Shown here: piece after piece, positions 1 to 8,596 of the stretch | How the letters are laid out: the number at the start of each line of letters is the position of its first letter | How positions within the stretch are numbered: position 1 is the first letter of the stretch | Assembly (NCBI RefSeq): GCF_944324995.1 | Contig: NZ_CALUYL010000004.1 | Location: forward strand, 1 to 64,000 | Source: an uncultured Mailhella sp. | GTDB lineage: Bacteria; Desulfobacterota; Desulfovibrionia; Desulfovibrionales; Desulfovibrionaceae | DNA: 64,000 nucleotides | Direction of reading: 5' to 3' | Position numbers and translations under genes: made by a program | The notes under the pieces: generated by a model | Databases searched by the model: none | The model's input: only the letters and a program-made list of their open reading frames with translations | Told to the model about the DNA's origin: nothing

Positions 1-23
1 GGCCGATGCCAAGGTTATCTTTA

Positions 24-49
24 GAAAGGCTCCTGTTCAGGAGCCTTTC
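24..49 (+). terminator. Hairpin, probable terminator of an upstream gene
   Basis: A perfect 10-bp stem (24-33 with 40-49) encloses a 6-nt loop. The T-run after it is weak (CGTCGTTT). It probably ends a gene lying to the left of the window; that gene is not visible, so the strand is uncertain. Confidence 0.55.
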
Positions 50-84
50 GTCGTTTAAAGCCTGCGCTTGCAGAATGAGTTTTG

Positions 85-130
85 AGGGAAGGAAGATCCA
101 CTTCGGGTTTCCTTCCCTTTTTGTTTTTAT
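85..130 (+). terminator. Rho-independent terminator
   Basis: A perfect 10-bp stem (AGGGAAGGAA at 85-94 with TTCCTTCCCT at 109-118) is followed by a T-rich tract (TTTTGTTTTTATT). The T-tract is on the plus strand only, so it ends rightward transcription. With the hairpin at 24-49 it makes a double stop at the left edge. Confidence 0.75.
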
Positions 131-194
131 TCCTTCGGATGGCTGAGGCGGCGGAAGAGAGCGGCAAAGAAAATTTTCTTAGCGGCCGGTCTGA

Positions 195-442
195 CGGAGG
201 AATGTTTCAGAGGCAGATCGAGGAACCCCCGCAACACGGGAAGCGACTGAAAAGGAAAATATCGCGGCGGAAAAGCCGCGGGAGGAAGTTTGCAGAGAAA
301 AATCGAGGATCCTCCCGCGACATCCGCAACATTGGGCTTTCCTGTTTGGAAAGATGCCTGCGGAAGAGCCTTCAAAAGAAAAACATCGCAGCGGCGGAGT
401 CGGCCGGAGGAATTTTCCAGAGGCAGATCGAGGAGCCTCCCG
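195..442. repeat. Three imperfect hairpin-forming repeats
   Basis: Three related units lie at about 195-232, 278-318 and 404-442. Each reads GGAGGAA, then a CAGAG stretch, then ATCGAGGA, then a CCTCCCGC or CCCCCGC end. The middle unit has a perfect 9-bp stem (GCGGGAGGA at 278-286 with TCCTCCCGC at 310-318). The second and third units are also preceded by related A-rich stretches (AAAAGGAAAATATCGC and AAAAGAAAAACATCGC). Reading frames through the region have no recognisable protein character. Function is unknown; a structured RNA or a cluster of protein-binding sites is possible. Confidence 0.6.
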
Positions 443-1378
443 CAATATCGTACTTGCGGGTTCGGCAAGATGCTGTTGCGCTTTGCGCGTTATCCGGCAT
501 GGCCGGCTGCATGCCTCACAGGGCGGCGTGCCGCTCAAGTCGCCTGCAAAACACGTTTCAAACTCCTTCAAACCAACCTTTCGGAAGGGCTGCCTGCTGA
601 TTCTTGTTGTTTTGATTGCCGACGGCGCGCAGGATATTTTTGGATTCTGCAAAGTCGTTCTTTTCTGAGGGGGGAACCTCGGCGCGTTGTGCTGCTTAAT
701 TTTTTTGTATCAATAGTGAGAGTCTGGAAAATTTTTCGTGTACGCGAAAGTCTGAACATGCTGTGCGATGAGGCGTGAAAAACGGAGAAAAAGGCGCGGC
801 GAACGTTGAGAGCTCGGCAGGCCTTGTTGCGCAAAGCGTTGCGGGAATACGGCCTGAATTTTTCTGAAAAAAAACAGGTGCGACGTTCCCCTGGCAGTAT
901 GGCGGAACCCTCTGAAATAGACGTATTTTTTCTTCGATTTTCGCGAAAGAGCGTTGCCCCGAGCGAGGATAAGGGGGCGGCGGATGATTGAGTCGTGTCG
1001 GCTGATATATTTTTAGATTGATCGCTGTCAGACTCGCCGAATGCAGTTCTGCCCCGGAGAAAAACGTCTGCTGTGAAATGGATGCAGCGGCTTTTCTTGT
1101 CAACCGTGTGAATTTATTGTGATTTTTATATATTTGCGACAGAATGGCGGATTTTCATGCTCGGCAGATGCCGCGCCTGCCGGTGTTTTGATAAAAGAAA
1201 CGCCTTTCTATTTCATGCACTGGAACGAAAAGATAAAGACATAATTGTATCATCAAAAATGAATGTGCAGGATATAAAATTATAAATCAAACGAATATAG
1301 TGAGTTATATGCAATGGCATGGTTCTTGCTTGAAGGAAGATGTCTCAGGCACTTCTAACAAAAAAAGGACATTGCTAT
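443..1378. other. Gene-less stretch upstream of the liv operon
   Basis: No convincing gene is seen. The short frames here lack ribosome binding sites and recognisable motifs. From about 1110 the DNA becomes distinctly AT-rich, as expected for the promoter region of the liv operon, but I could not fix a convincing -35/-10 pair. An AT-rich element (ATATAAAATTATAAATC, near 1270-1290) may contain the -10. Confidence 0.5.
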
Positions 1379-2572
1379 ATGAACGGTATTTCTTTTTTCA
1401 AACGTTCCCTGCTTTGCCTTTGCACCGGTCTTCTGGTGGTGACCGGGGGAGAGTTTTCTTCGGCCTATGCCAAGGAAACGGTTAAAGTGGGTTTTGTGGG
1501 ATCGCTTACCGGCGGACTGAGCTCGCTCGGCATGGGCGGCAGAAACTCGGCTGATCTTGCCGTGCAGGAACGCAATGAGAATCCCAACAGCAAGTATCAC
1601 TATGAACTCGTGGTGCTGGACGACGAAGGCAAGCCCAACGTAGGCGTGCAGGTCGTGACCAAGCTCGCGTCGGACCGCAAGGTAGCCGGCGTGGTGGCGC
1701 ATTACGTTTCCGCCGTGGCCTTGAGCACCGTGGACATCTTCCACCGTTTCGGCATGCCCGCCATCATCTGGGGCGCCGTGCATCCCGACATTACCTACGG
1801 CAACAACTACAAGGAAATCTTCCGTATTCCCGGGACGATGATCAATCAGAACGAAGTGGCCGCCAAGTTCATGACCGGACTCGGCTACAAGAAGTTCGCC
1901 ATCATCCACGATACGACCGACTACGGCAAGGGACACGCTTCCTACTTCAGCGACTTCGTGAAGAAGAACGGCGGCGAAATCGTGGGCGAGTTCGGCGTGA
2001 CGTCCAATCAGCAGGACTTCACCGCGGAGCTGACCAAGATCAAGGCTCTTGATCCCCAGGTGCTGTACTTCGCCAGTCTGGTTCCCACGGGCGTGCGCGT
2101 CCGCGCGCAGATGGTCAAGCTCGGCATGACGGACATTCAGTTCCAGGGCGTTTCCGGCATCAAGTCCGACGCCTTCATTCACGGCGTGGGCGACGAGGCC
2201 GCGGAAGGCTGCATGAGCTTCATTGAAGGTTCTCCCCTCGAAAAGCTGCCCGGCGGCGCGGCCTTCCTGAGCAGCTATGAAAAGCACGGCTACGAGCAGG
2301 CTCCCGAAGCGTACGGTCCCTTTGCCTATGCCGCCATGGTGCAGCTGCTCGACGCCATTGAAGCCGAAGGCCCCAACCACAAGAAGATCATCAGCTACCT
2401 GCAGAACATCAAGTCTGCCGATACGCTGGTCGGCAAGGTGACCTATGACGATCACGGCCAGAACATCGAGCCTGCCGTGAGCAAGTACATCGTTCAGGAC
2501 GGACAGTGGATCTTCTGGGAAGACAGCAAGTACTGTTCTGGAGAACGTGCCTTGAAAAAGCTCAACAAGTAA
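1379..2572 (+). CDS. livK: Branched-chain amino acid-type ABC transporter, periplasmic binding protein
   Basis: This is the ligand-capturing lipoprotein-like or periplasmic component of a HAAT-family importer (LivK/Peripla_BP_6 fold). The start was put at 1379, not at the upstream in-frame ATG at 1340, because only 1379 has a ribosome binding site (AAAGGAC, about 8 nt upstream) and gives a clean signal peptide: FFKRS, a hydrophobic core, then cleavage near SSAYA-KE. The mature protein opens with VKVGFVGSLTGG, the usual start of the first Rossmann-like lobe. Length is about 397 residues, typical of the family. It heads a six-gene run (livK-H-M-G-F and an M20 peptidase). The ligand may be a branched-chain amino acid, but aromatic amino acids, amides and short peptidic compounds are also carried by this family, and the peptidase at the end of the operon argues for caution. 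Confidence 0.9.
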   Translation: MNGISFFKRSLLCLCTGLLVVTGGEFSSAYAKETVKVGFVGSLTGGLSSLGMGGRNSADLAVQERNENPNSKYHYELVVLDDEGKPNVGVQVVTKLASDRKVAGVVAHYVSAVALSTVDIFHRFGMPAIIWGAVHPDITYGNNYKEIFRIPGTMINQNEVAAKFMTGLGYKKFAIIHDTTDYGKGHASYFSDFVKKNGGEIVGEFGVTSNQQDFTAELTKIKALDPQVLYFASLVPTGVRVRAQMVKLGMTDIQFQGVSGIKSDAFIHGVGDEAAEGCMSFIEGSPLEKLPGGAAFLSSYEKHGYEQAPEAYGPFAYAAMVQLLDAIEAEGPNHKKIISYLQNIKSADTLVGKVTYDDHGQNIEPAVSKYIVQDGQWIFWEDSKYCSGERALKKLNK

Positions 2573-2641
2573 GTTTCCCGGGCCGGCCTGAGGGCGGATG
2601 CCCCCGGTCGGCCCAGTGCTTTATTAAAAGGATATGGTTTT

Positions 2642-3565
2642 ATGGATGGCGTTCTGCTGGCGCAGTTCATCATGAACGGACTCATGCTCGGCATGATGTA
2701 CGCTCTGGTGGCTGTCGGCTTTACACTGTTTTTCGGCGTATTGGATATTATTGTTTTCTCTCACGGCGATACGGTCATGGTCGGCGCGTTTGCCGGTTTG
2801 GGAACGTATGTCTGGCTGCAGTCCGTGTACCCTGAAATAGACACCGTCTGGGTCTGCCTGTGGGTGCTGCTGGCCAGTCTGCTTGCCGTATGCCTTCTGG
2901 GCGTGTTTCTTGCCCGGGGACTTATCATGCGTCTTCGTTCTTCGCCGCCTCTGAATACGCTTCTTGCCACCATGATGCTGGGAACCGTGCTGCGTGAAGC
3001 CATACGTCTGTTTTATCCCGACGGCTCCAATCCGCAGCCTTTTCCCAAGTTGCTGCCCGACGCCTCCTGGATGCTGGGCGGCGTGACGGTGCGCCTCGAC
3101 AACGTGCTTTTGTTTGTCGGCGGACTGGTGCTCATCGGCGGCATTCATGTGCTCATCAACAAGACGAAGCTCGGCATGGCGGTGCGCGCCGTGGCGCAGG
3201 ATTCCGAAACCGCGCAGCTCATGGGCGTGAATTTCTCCTTCATCGTGCTGCTCACCTTTGCGCTCGGTTCCGGAGTGGCCGCGTTCGCCGGACTCATGAA
3301 CGGCATCTATTACAATGAAATCAACTTCAGCATGGGCGTGCTTCTGGGAGCCATCGGTTTCAGTGCGGCAGTCATCGGAGGTCTCGGCAATATCTACGGC
3401 GCCATCATCGGCGGTTTTGTGTTCGCCTTTCTCCAGACCATAGGCGCTGTGGCCCTGCCGTTCTCCAGCGCCTATAAGGACGTGTTTGCGTTTGCCGTCG
3501 TCATCGTGCTCATGGCAATACGCCCCACCGGTTTTCTGGCGGAACGTTCTAGTCAGAGGGTGTGA
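2642..3565 (+). CDS. livH: Branched-chain amino acid-type ABC transporter, permease LivH
   Basis: This inner-membrane permease pairs with LivM to form the translocation channel. It is 307 residues with about eight hydrophobic segments. Family hallmarks are visible: an N-terminal GLMLGMMYALVAVGFTLFFG segment, the GTVLREA region, and the cytoplasmic coupling stretch MAVRAVAQDSETAQLMG (near residues 180-196) that contacts the ATPases. The gap after livK is about 70 nt. Its stop codon lies just before the start of livM, so the two are translationally close. Confidence 0.9.
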   Translation: MDGVLLAQFIMNGLMLGMMYALVAVGFTLFFGVLDIIVFSHGDTVMVGAFAGLGTYVWLQSVYPEIDTVWVCLWVLLASLLAVCLLGVFLARGLIMRLRSSPPLNTLLATMMLGTVLREAIRLFYPDGSNPQPFPKLLPDASWMLGGVTVRLDNVLLFVGGLVLIGGIHVLINKTKLGMAVRAVAQDSETAQLMGVNFSFIVLLTFALGSGVAAFAGLMNGIYYNEINFSMGVLLGAIGFSAAVIGGLGNIYGAIIGGFVFAFLQTIGAVALPFSSAYKDVFAFAVVIVLMAIRPTGFLAERSSQRV

Positions 3566-3567
3566 AT

Positions 3568-4716
3568 ATGGATCGCTCAAGAGAAATTTTCGTCTGCCTG
3601 ATCTCCGCCATGGCGCTGCTGGTGTTTTCCGTGGTGTTCCTGCTGGCGGAGGATGAAACCGTCATCGGCACCTACATGGTGGGAGGCGCGCTTCTGCTGT
3701 GGCTCATGGTGCGCATGGGCGCGTATGCCAAGGTCATTGTCGCCGTGTCTCATCATGAACGGCTGTGGGCCGGGCTGCTCTTCATTGCCTCGCTCATTCT
3801 GCTGTTCTTCTTCCGCGACAATCACTACTGTCTTTTCCTCATAGGAACCATTTTCTGCTACACCATCGCCGTGCTCGGCCTGAACGTTCAGCTGGGCTAC
3901 ACGGGCGTCATCAATTTCAGCGCCGCGTCGTTTTTCGGCGTGGGCGGATACACCGCAGGCATGCTGCTCAATCAGGGGCTGGTTCCGCCTTTTGTCGCGC
4001 TTCTTATGGGCGGCGTCATGGCCGGACTTGTGGGATGCGTGCTGCTGCTGCCCGTGCTGAGAACGTCGGGACACTATTCCGCGCTGGTGACCATGGCCTT
4101 TGCGCTTCTGTTCAACGTGTTTCTGGAAGTCAACGAAAGCTTCGGCGGGCCGCAGGGCATTGCCGTTCCTCCGTTTTCCCTGTTCGGCATGGATTTTGGC
4201 AGCGACGTGGAATGGGGCATGATTACCGGCTCGTTCTATCTGCGCTACGATTTGTTCATCCTGCTGTTCCTGGCGCTCGTGTTCACCATGGTGCGCCGCG
4301 TGGAGCGCTCCTGGATGGGCCTTGCCATGGACGCCGTGCGGCTTGACGAAACGGCCTCGGCCTGCTTTGGCATCAACATCGTCCGCTGGAAGGTAACGGC
4401 CTTTACCATGGGCAACGTGCTCATGGGTATGGCAGGCGCCGTCTATGCCATGATGCTCGGTTACATCAGCCCGGCAAACTTTACGTTTTCCGATTCGCTG
4501 CTGTTCCTTTCCATTCTTCTGCTCGGCGGCATGGGCAACTGCTGGGGCGTCATTCTGGCGACTTCCATCATGGTGGTTCTGCCGGAAAAACTTCAGTTCA
4601 TTCAGGAATACCGCTACCTGCTGTATTCCCTGCTGGTTCTGCTCATGATCGTGTACCGCCCCATGGGCCTGCTGCCCCGCAGAACGCGCGTTGTTACTTC
4701 GGAGGATGTGGCATGA
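3568..4716 (+). CDS. livM: Branched-chain amino acid-type ABC transporter, permease LivM
   Basis: This is the second inner-membrane permease of the importer, about 382 residues. The ATG at 3568 is preferred to the GTG at 3562 because AGAGGG sits 7 nt upstream of it. The N-terminal 90 residues add extra hydrophobic segments, as is common in longer LivM proteins. The core begins near YTIAVLGLNVQLGYTG, followed by NFSAASFFGVGGYTAG and the GGPQGI motif. The coupling region reads AMDAVRLDETASACFGINIV. Its 3' end overlaps the livG start by 4 nt (ATGA), a sign of translational coupling. Confidence 0.9.
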   Translation: MDRSREIFVCLISAMALLVFSVVFLLAEDETVIGTYMVGGALLLWLMVRMGAYAKVIVAVSHHERLWAGLLFIASLILLFFFRDNHYCLFLIGTIFCYTIAVLGLNVQLGYTGVINFSAASFFGVGGYTAGMLLNQGLVPPFVALLMGGVMAGLVGCVLLLPVLRTSGHYSALVTMAFALLFNVFLEVNESFGGPQGIAVPPFSLFGMDFGSDVEWGMITGSFYLRYDLFILLFLALVFTMVRRVERSWMGLAMDAVRLDETASACFGINIVRWKVTAFTMGNVLMGMAGAVYAMMLGYISPANFTFSDSLLFLSILLLGGMGNCWGVILATSIMVVLPEKLQFIQEYRYLLYSLLVLLMIVYRPMGLLPRRTRVVTSEDVA

Positions 4717-5489
4717 GTCTGCTTTCCTGTACCGGTCTTACCATGCGTTTCGGCGGCCTGGCTGCGCTCAACAAGCTCGACGTGCAGGTCGAGGAAGGTG
4801 ACGTGATAGGGCTCGTGGGCCCGAACGGTTCCGGCAAGACCACGTTTTTCAATGTGCTTACGGGCATCTACACGCCCAGCGAAGGACACATCGTCTTTGA
4901 CGGCAAGGACATCACCGCCAAAACCCCGCAGGAAATCTGCCGGGCCGGCATAGCCCGCACGTTCCAGCGTTCGCGGCTGTGTCTTGAGCTGACGGTGTTC
5001 GACAACGTCATGATGGGCAACTGCAAGAATCTCAATATGAGCTTCTGGCACAACGTCATACGCAGAAAGGCCTTCTTTCAGGAGTGCCGGGACGATGAGG
5101 AGCACATGCGTCTCATGCTGAAGGCGCTGAATCCCACGCTTGCCGACAAGATAAGAAAGCCGGTGGGCGAACTGAGCATGATCGACCGTCGCCGCGTGGA
5201 AATTTGCCGCGCGCTGACCGGACGCCCCAGGCTGCTGCTTCTGGACGAACCTTCGGCCGGCATGACGCAGGACGAAACGAGGCAGCTCATGGACGAGCTT
5301 GTGGCCATGGAATTTGAAGGCAACAGGCCGTCCATCATCCTCATTGAGCACGAAATGAGCGTCATCAAAAGAATTTCCACCCGCTGCATCGTGTTGAACT
5401 TCGGCAGCAAGCTCTGCGAGGGAAGCTATGATGAGGTAACGTCCAACCCTGTGGTGCAGCAGGCCTATCTGGGAACGGAGGTGGTATAG
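4713..5489 (+). CDS. livG: Branched-chain amino acid-type ABC transporter, ATP-binding protein LivG
   Basis: This is one of the two cytoplasmic ATPases that power the importer, 258 residues. The Walker A motif is GPNGSGKTT (near residues 36-44). The LivG-typical ARTFQRSRL segment forms the Q-loop region. The Walker B motif is LLLLDEPSAGM, and the switch histidine is in LIEHEM. The signature motif is atypical, reading GELSMIDRRRVEICRAL in place of LSGGQ..., a divergence that LivG-type proteins often show (LSYGQQRR). It is directly followed by livF with no gap. Confidence 0.9.
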   Translation: MSLLSCTGLTMRFGGLAALNKLDVQVEEGDVIGLVGPNGSGKTTFFNVLTGIYTPSEGHIVFDGKDITAKTPQEICRAGIARTFQRSRLCLELTVFDNVMMGNCKNLNMSFWHNVIRRKAFFQECRDDEEHMRLMLKALNPTLADKIRKPVGELSMIDRRRVEICRALTGRPRLLLLDEPSAGMTQDETRQLMDELVAMEFEGNRPSIILIEHEMSVIKRISTRCIVLNFGSKLCEGSYDEVTSNPVVQQAYLGTEVV

Positions 5490-6209
5490 ATGGATGTCGC
5501 GTTTTCCCCTCTCAGAGTAGAAAATCTGTTTGTGGCCTACGGCAAGGCCGACGTCATCTGCGGCGTGAACATGGAAATATGCGCGGGCCGCATTACCGGA
5601 CTTCTGGGAGCCAACGGCGCGGGCAAGACCACGCTTCTGCGGGCCATACTCGGCCTTACGCCTCCCAGAAAGGGCAGCGTGCTGTTCAACGGCATGGAGA
5701 TTTCCGGCCTGCCGCCGCACAAGATTGCGGCGCGCGGCATCAGCTGCATTCCCGAAGGCAGACGCATCTTTTCCAAGATGACCGTGGAAGAAAATCTTCT
5801 CATGGGCGCCTACATGGAAAAGGACAGGGACAAGATCCGTCAGCGCCTCGAACGGGTGTACCGCATTTTTCCGCGCCTTCTTGAGCGGCGCGAGCAGTTT
5901 GCGGGCACCATGTCCGGCGGCGAACAGGCCATGGTGTCCATCGGCCGCGGACTCATGAACGAGCCCAAGCTCCTTATCATCGACGAACCGTCTCTGGGCC
6001 TGTCCCCCGCGCTGGTCAACGACAACTTCCGTGTCATACGGAAGATTTGCGAAGACGGCATTGCCGTGTTCCTGGTCGAGCAGAACGTGCGGCAGACCCT
6101 GGCCATAGCCCATTACGGCTACGTTCTGGCGCAGGGACGCGTGGTGGCCGAAGGAACGGCGGAAGAGCTGAAAAAGAGTGAAGAAGTAAAGAAGGCGTAT
6201 TTCGGATGA
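5490..6209 (+). CDS. livF: Branched-chain amino acid-type ABC transporter, ATP-binding protein LivF
   Basis: This is the partner ATPase of LivG, 239 residues. The Walker A motif is GANGAGKTTLL and the signature is MSGGEQAMVSIGR (near residues 137-149). Walker B is LLIIDEPSLGLSP, followed by VFLVEQNV with the usual LivF glutamine in the switch region. The segment GISCIPEGRRIFSKMTVEENL is a LivF hallmark. The start codon follows the livG stop directly, and the end overlaps the M20 peptidase start by 4 nt. Confidence 0.92.
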   Translation: MDVAFSPLRVENLFVAYGKADVICGVNMEICAGRITGLLGANGAGKTTLLRAILGLTPPRKGSVLFNGMEISGLPPHKIAARGISCIPEGRRIFSKMTVEENLLMGAYMEKDRDKIRQRLERVYRIFPRLLERREQFAGTMSGGEQAMVSIGRGLMNEPKLLIIDEPSLGLSPALVNDNFRVIRKICEDGIAVFLVEQNVRQTLAIAHYGYVLAQGRVVAEGTAEELKKSEEVKKAYFG

Positions 6210-7339
6210 GCGGCATGAATGATTTCAGCGGAACGGGCCTGGCCCGGTGGATGGTTGGCTGCGACACCATAACGGGCGGAAGCAACGAGTATGCGCTGCT
6301 TGAGCAGATTGCGGCATGGCTGAAGCAGGCGGGATTCACCGTCGTTCTCGACAGGTACGACGACACCGATCCCGGAAAATGCAGTCTTTCCGCGCATCTT
6401 CATCCAGACTGCGAGGGCGGGGCGCTGTGCCTGGCCGGTCATGTGGACACGGTGCCTCTCGGAACAAAGCCGTGGAAGCATGATCCCTTTTCCGGGGAGA
6501 TCATCGACGGCTGCCTGTACGGCCGCGGTTCCTGCGATATGAAGAGCGGCGCTGCCGTCATGCTGGCCGCGGCGCTTGCCATGGCTCCCCGCATTCATGA
6601 TCGGGATCTCGTTCTGCATCTCTACGGAGGAGAGGAGCGGGGCTGCAAGGGCTCGTTTCACATGCCGGAGCAGGAGTTTCGGAACATTGCGGCCGTCGTC
6701 GTGGGAGAGCCCACAGGAGCGCGTCCTCTCGCCGGACACAAGGGGGCCTTGTGGCTTAGCCTGTCCTCGTCAGGCCGCACGTCGCATGCGTCCATGCCCG
6801 AGAAAGGCGACAGCGCGCTTGCGAAAATGCTTCCGGCCGCCAATCGTCTTCTGGATTTTGTCGCCGAGGGAAGGCATCCGTTCATGGGCAGGGGCACGTC
6901 GGTGCTCTCCACGCTGCATTCCGGCTTAAACAGCAATTCCGTACCTGATTCGGCCGTGCTGACCATGGACATCCGCTCCGTGCCCGGCATGGATCATGAG
7001 AAGATGCGGAAAGAGATTCAGGACATCTGCGGAAAGGACATCGCCATGGAAACGACGCTGGACATTCCGCCGGTGTGGACGGACCCGGAACATCCGTGGA
7101 TGAAGCGCGTGTATGCCCTGTACGAAAAGCTTTCCGGCAAGCCGGCCGAGGTGGCCACGGTGCAGTTCTTTACCGACGCCGCCGCGCTCCGGACCAGACT
7201 GCCGCAGGTCCCGGTGGTTATTTTCGGCCCCGGTGAAAGTTCCATGGCCCATCAGGTGGACGAGGCCTGTCCGGTTTCTCAGATAGCGTTCATGGAGACC
7301 ATCTGCCGGGAACTGATTCGTGACTGGTATGAACTCTGA
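6206..7339 (+). CDS. M20-family metallopeptidase (ArgE/DapE/ACY1 type)
   Basis: This is a cytoplasmic zinc amidohydrolase/peptidase of 377 residues. Metal-site motifs are clear: LAGHVDTVPLG with the first His and Asp, then GRGSCDMKSGAAVML with the bridging Asp, then GGEERGCKGS with the catalytic Glu-Glu pair. VVGEPTG supplies the next metal-ligand Glu. A dimerisation domain follows (RTSHASMPEKGDSA), and the last metal His lies near SSMAHQVDE. The family removes acyl groups or cleaves dipeptides (acetylornithine, succinyl-DAP, acyl-amino acids). Which substrate it uses cannot be read from the sequence. The ATGA overlap with livF makes it part of the transport operon, so it probably processes the imported compound. 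Confidence 0.88.
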   Translation: MSGMNDFSGTGLARWMVGCDTITGGSNEYALLEQIAAWLKQAGFTVVLDRYDDTDPGKCSLSAHLHPDCEGGALCLAGHVDTVPLGTKPWKHDPFSGEIIDGCLYGRGSCDMKSGAAVMLAAALAMAPRIHDRDLVLHLYGGEERGCKGSFHMPEQEFRNIAAVVVGEPTGARPLAGHKGALWLSLSSSGRTSHASMPEKGDSALAKMLPAANRLLDFVAEGRHPFMGRGTSVLSTLHSGLNSNSVPDSAVLTMDIRSVPGMDHEKMRKEIQDICGKDIAMETTLDIPPVWTDPEHPWMKRVYALYEKLSGKPAEVATVQFFTDAAALRTRLPQVPVVIFGPGESSMAHQVDEACPVSQIAFMETICRELIRDWYEL

Positions 7340-7370
7340 CGTTGCCCGTTCTTTCACTCGCTGAAAGGAG

Positions 7371-7408
7371 AAAAGGCCGTGCCGATGCAACACATCGGGC
7401 GGCCTTTT
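7371..7408. terminator. Bidirectional terminator between the liv operon and ogt
   Basis: A two-part stem is seen. AAAAGGCCG (7371-7379) pairs with CGGCCTTTT (7400-7408), and inside it CCGATG pairs with CATCGG. The A-run on one side and T-run on the other let it work for both converging transcripts. Confidence 0.8.
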
Positions 7409-7536
7409 CTTATGCGCGTTATTTGTTCCTGCGGACGGAAAGCTGCGGGGAAAACGCGGTCAAAACGCAGGAAGAAGCGCCGGGGAGCGCTGCCGGAAAC
7501 TCAAATTTTTTCGCGGGGCGCGATGAACTTCCGAAC

Positions 7537-8145
7537 TCAGGCGTTGCGGCCGGAAATGCGGATTGCCGCGCCCCTGCGCTCCGTTTGGGCGGCGGACGTT
7601 TGGTGCCGACGGGAAGCGGCCGGAGCAGGGGCATGAAAAAGATCCGTGTTCACGCCCTCGAGCTTCAGCAGGCGGATTTTTTTGTCGATGCCTCCGGCGT
7701 ATCCGGTGAGGCTTCCGTTGCTGCCGACGACGCGATGGCAGGGAATGATGATGGAAATGGGGTTGTGCCCCACTGCGCCGCCCACGGCCTGGGCGGACAT
7801 GGTTTTCCTGTGAAAGGCGCGGGCGGCCTGTTCGGCGAGCTCTCCGTAGGTGACCACGCTTCCCCAGGGAATGCGGCACAGCGCCTGCCAGATGAAACGG
7901 CGGAATTCGCTTCCCGCCGGGGCGAGGGGCAGTTCGTCGGGGGAGGGCCTTTGCCCGGAAAAATATCGGTCGAGCCACGATACGGCCTGCATGAGCACGG
8001 GGCGGTCCGTGGCGGACACCGGCGGGACGGTCAGCGTGCTTTGAAAGTATTTCTGACCGTCGATCCAGAGACCGACGACGTGTTCCTCGTCGCTGACCAC
8101 GGTGAGCGGACCGACGGGGGAGAAATATCGCACCGAGTAGAACAT
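7537..8145 (-). CDS. ogt: Methylated-DNA--[protein]-cysteine S-methyltransferase
   Basis: This suicide repair protein transfers alkyl groups from O6-alkylguanine to its own cysteine. The active-site motif IIIPCHRVV and the helix-turn-helix region (FRRFIWQALCRIPWGSVVTYGELA) are intact. NGSLTGYAGGIDKKIRLLKLEG is the family C-terminal signature (listed here in shortened form as GYAGGIDKK). The start at 8145 (MFYSVRY) was chosen over the ATG at 8178 because AAGGAGAG lies just upstream. The protein is about 202 residues and carries roughly 35 extra arginine-rich residues after the usual end, of unknown role. It converges on the liv operon. Confidence 0.9.
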   Translation of the reverse strand: MFYSVRYFSPVGPLTVVSDEEHVVGLWIDGQKYFQSTLTVPPVSATDRPVLMQAVSWLDRYFSGQRPSPDELPLAPAGSEFRRFIWQALCRIPWGSVVTYGELAEQAARAFHRKTMSAQAVGGAVGHNPISIIIPCHRVVGSNGSLTGYAGGIDKKIRLLKLEGVNTDLFHAPAPAASRRHQTSAAQTERRGAAIRISGRNA

Positions 8146-8526
8146 GGCACTCTCCTTGAGAGGGGGTTGCATGACCAAATTGTGCCACAGGCCGAAAAGA
8201 ACTTCCAGCAGAGGCCATGCCCTCCGGCGCGGAACAAGCCCATGCGGCTCGGAATTGTTCCGTCGTCCTCCGTCTTTCCCCGTACGGAACGTTTGCGGAC
8301 TGCCGCCTTCATGATTCGGCGTTGTTCCGGCTTTTTGCCGAAAAAGAGCGCTCTGTGGCCCGGCTCTACTTGTAACATGCGGAAAAATAACACTTTTCTT
8401 ACCCTGTCAAGAATAGAGCGGACGCCTGCCCGATGCCGGACTCTCGATGGTTATTTACAAATATGTAACGAAAGACACAAAAAAATATCATATCGGCACG
8501 GACTTTTCCAAAAATGTTATTTTTTC

Positions 8527-8554
8527 TTGACTTTCCGGGACAATTTTTTATCGT
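8527..8554 (+). promoter_or_regulatory. Possible sigma-70 promoter of ddh
   Basis: TTGACT (8527-8532) and TATCGT (8549-8554) are separated by 16 nt in an AT-rich stretch 43 nt upstream of the ddh start. The -10 element is weak, so this is tentative. Confidence 0.35.
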
Positions 8555-8596
8555 TCAAAAAAAATCAACACCATCTTCATCATGGAGTCTTTTTTT

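Noticed and set aside
82..778. Several overlapping short frames at the left end
   Set aside because: They overlap in all phases, contain the GGA-rich repeats and lack ribosome binding sites.
1355..2455. 366-codon minus-strand frame
   Set aside because: It is His/Val/Gly-rich, the usual antisense shadow of a GC-rich gene (livK).
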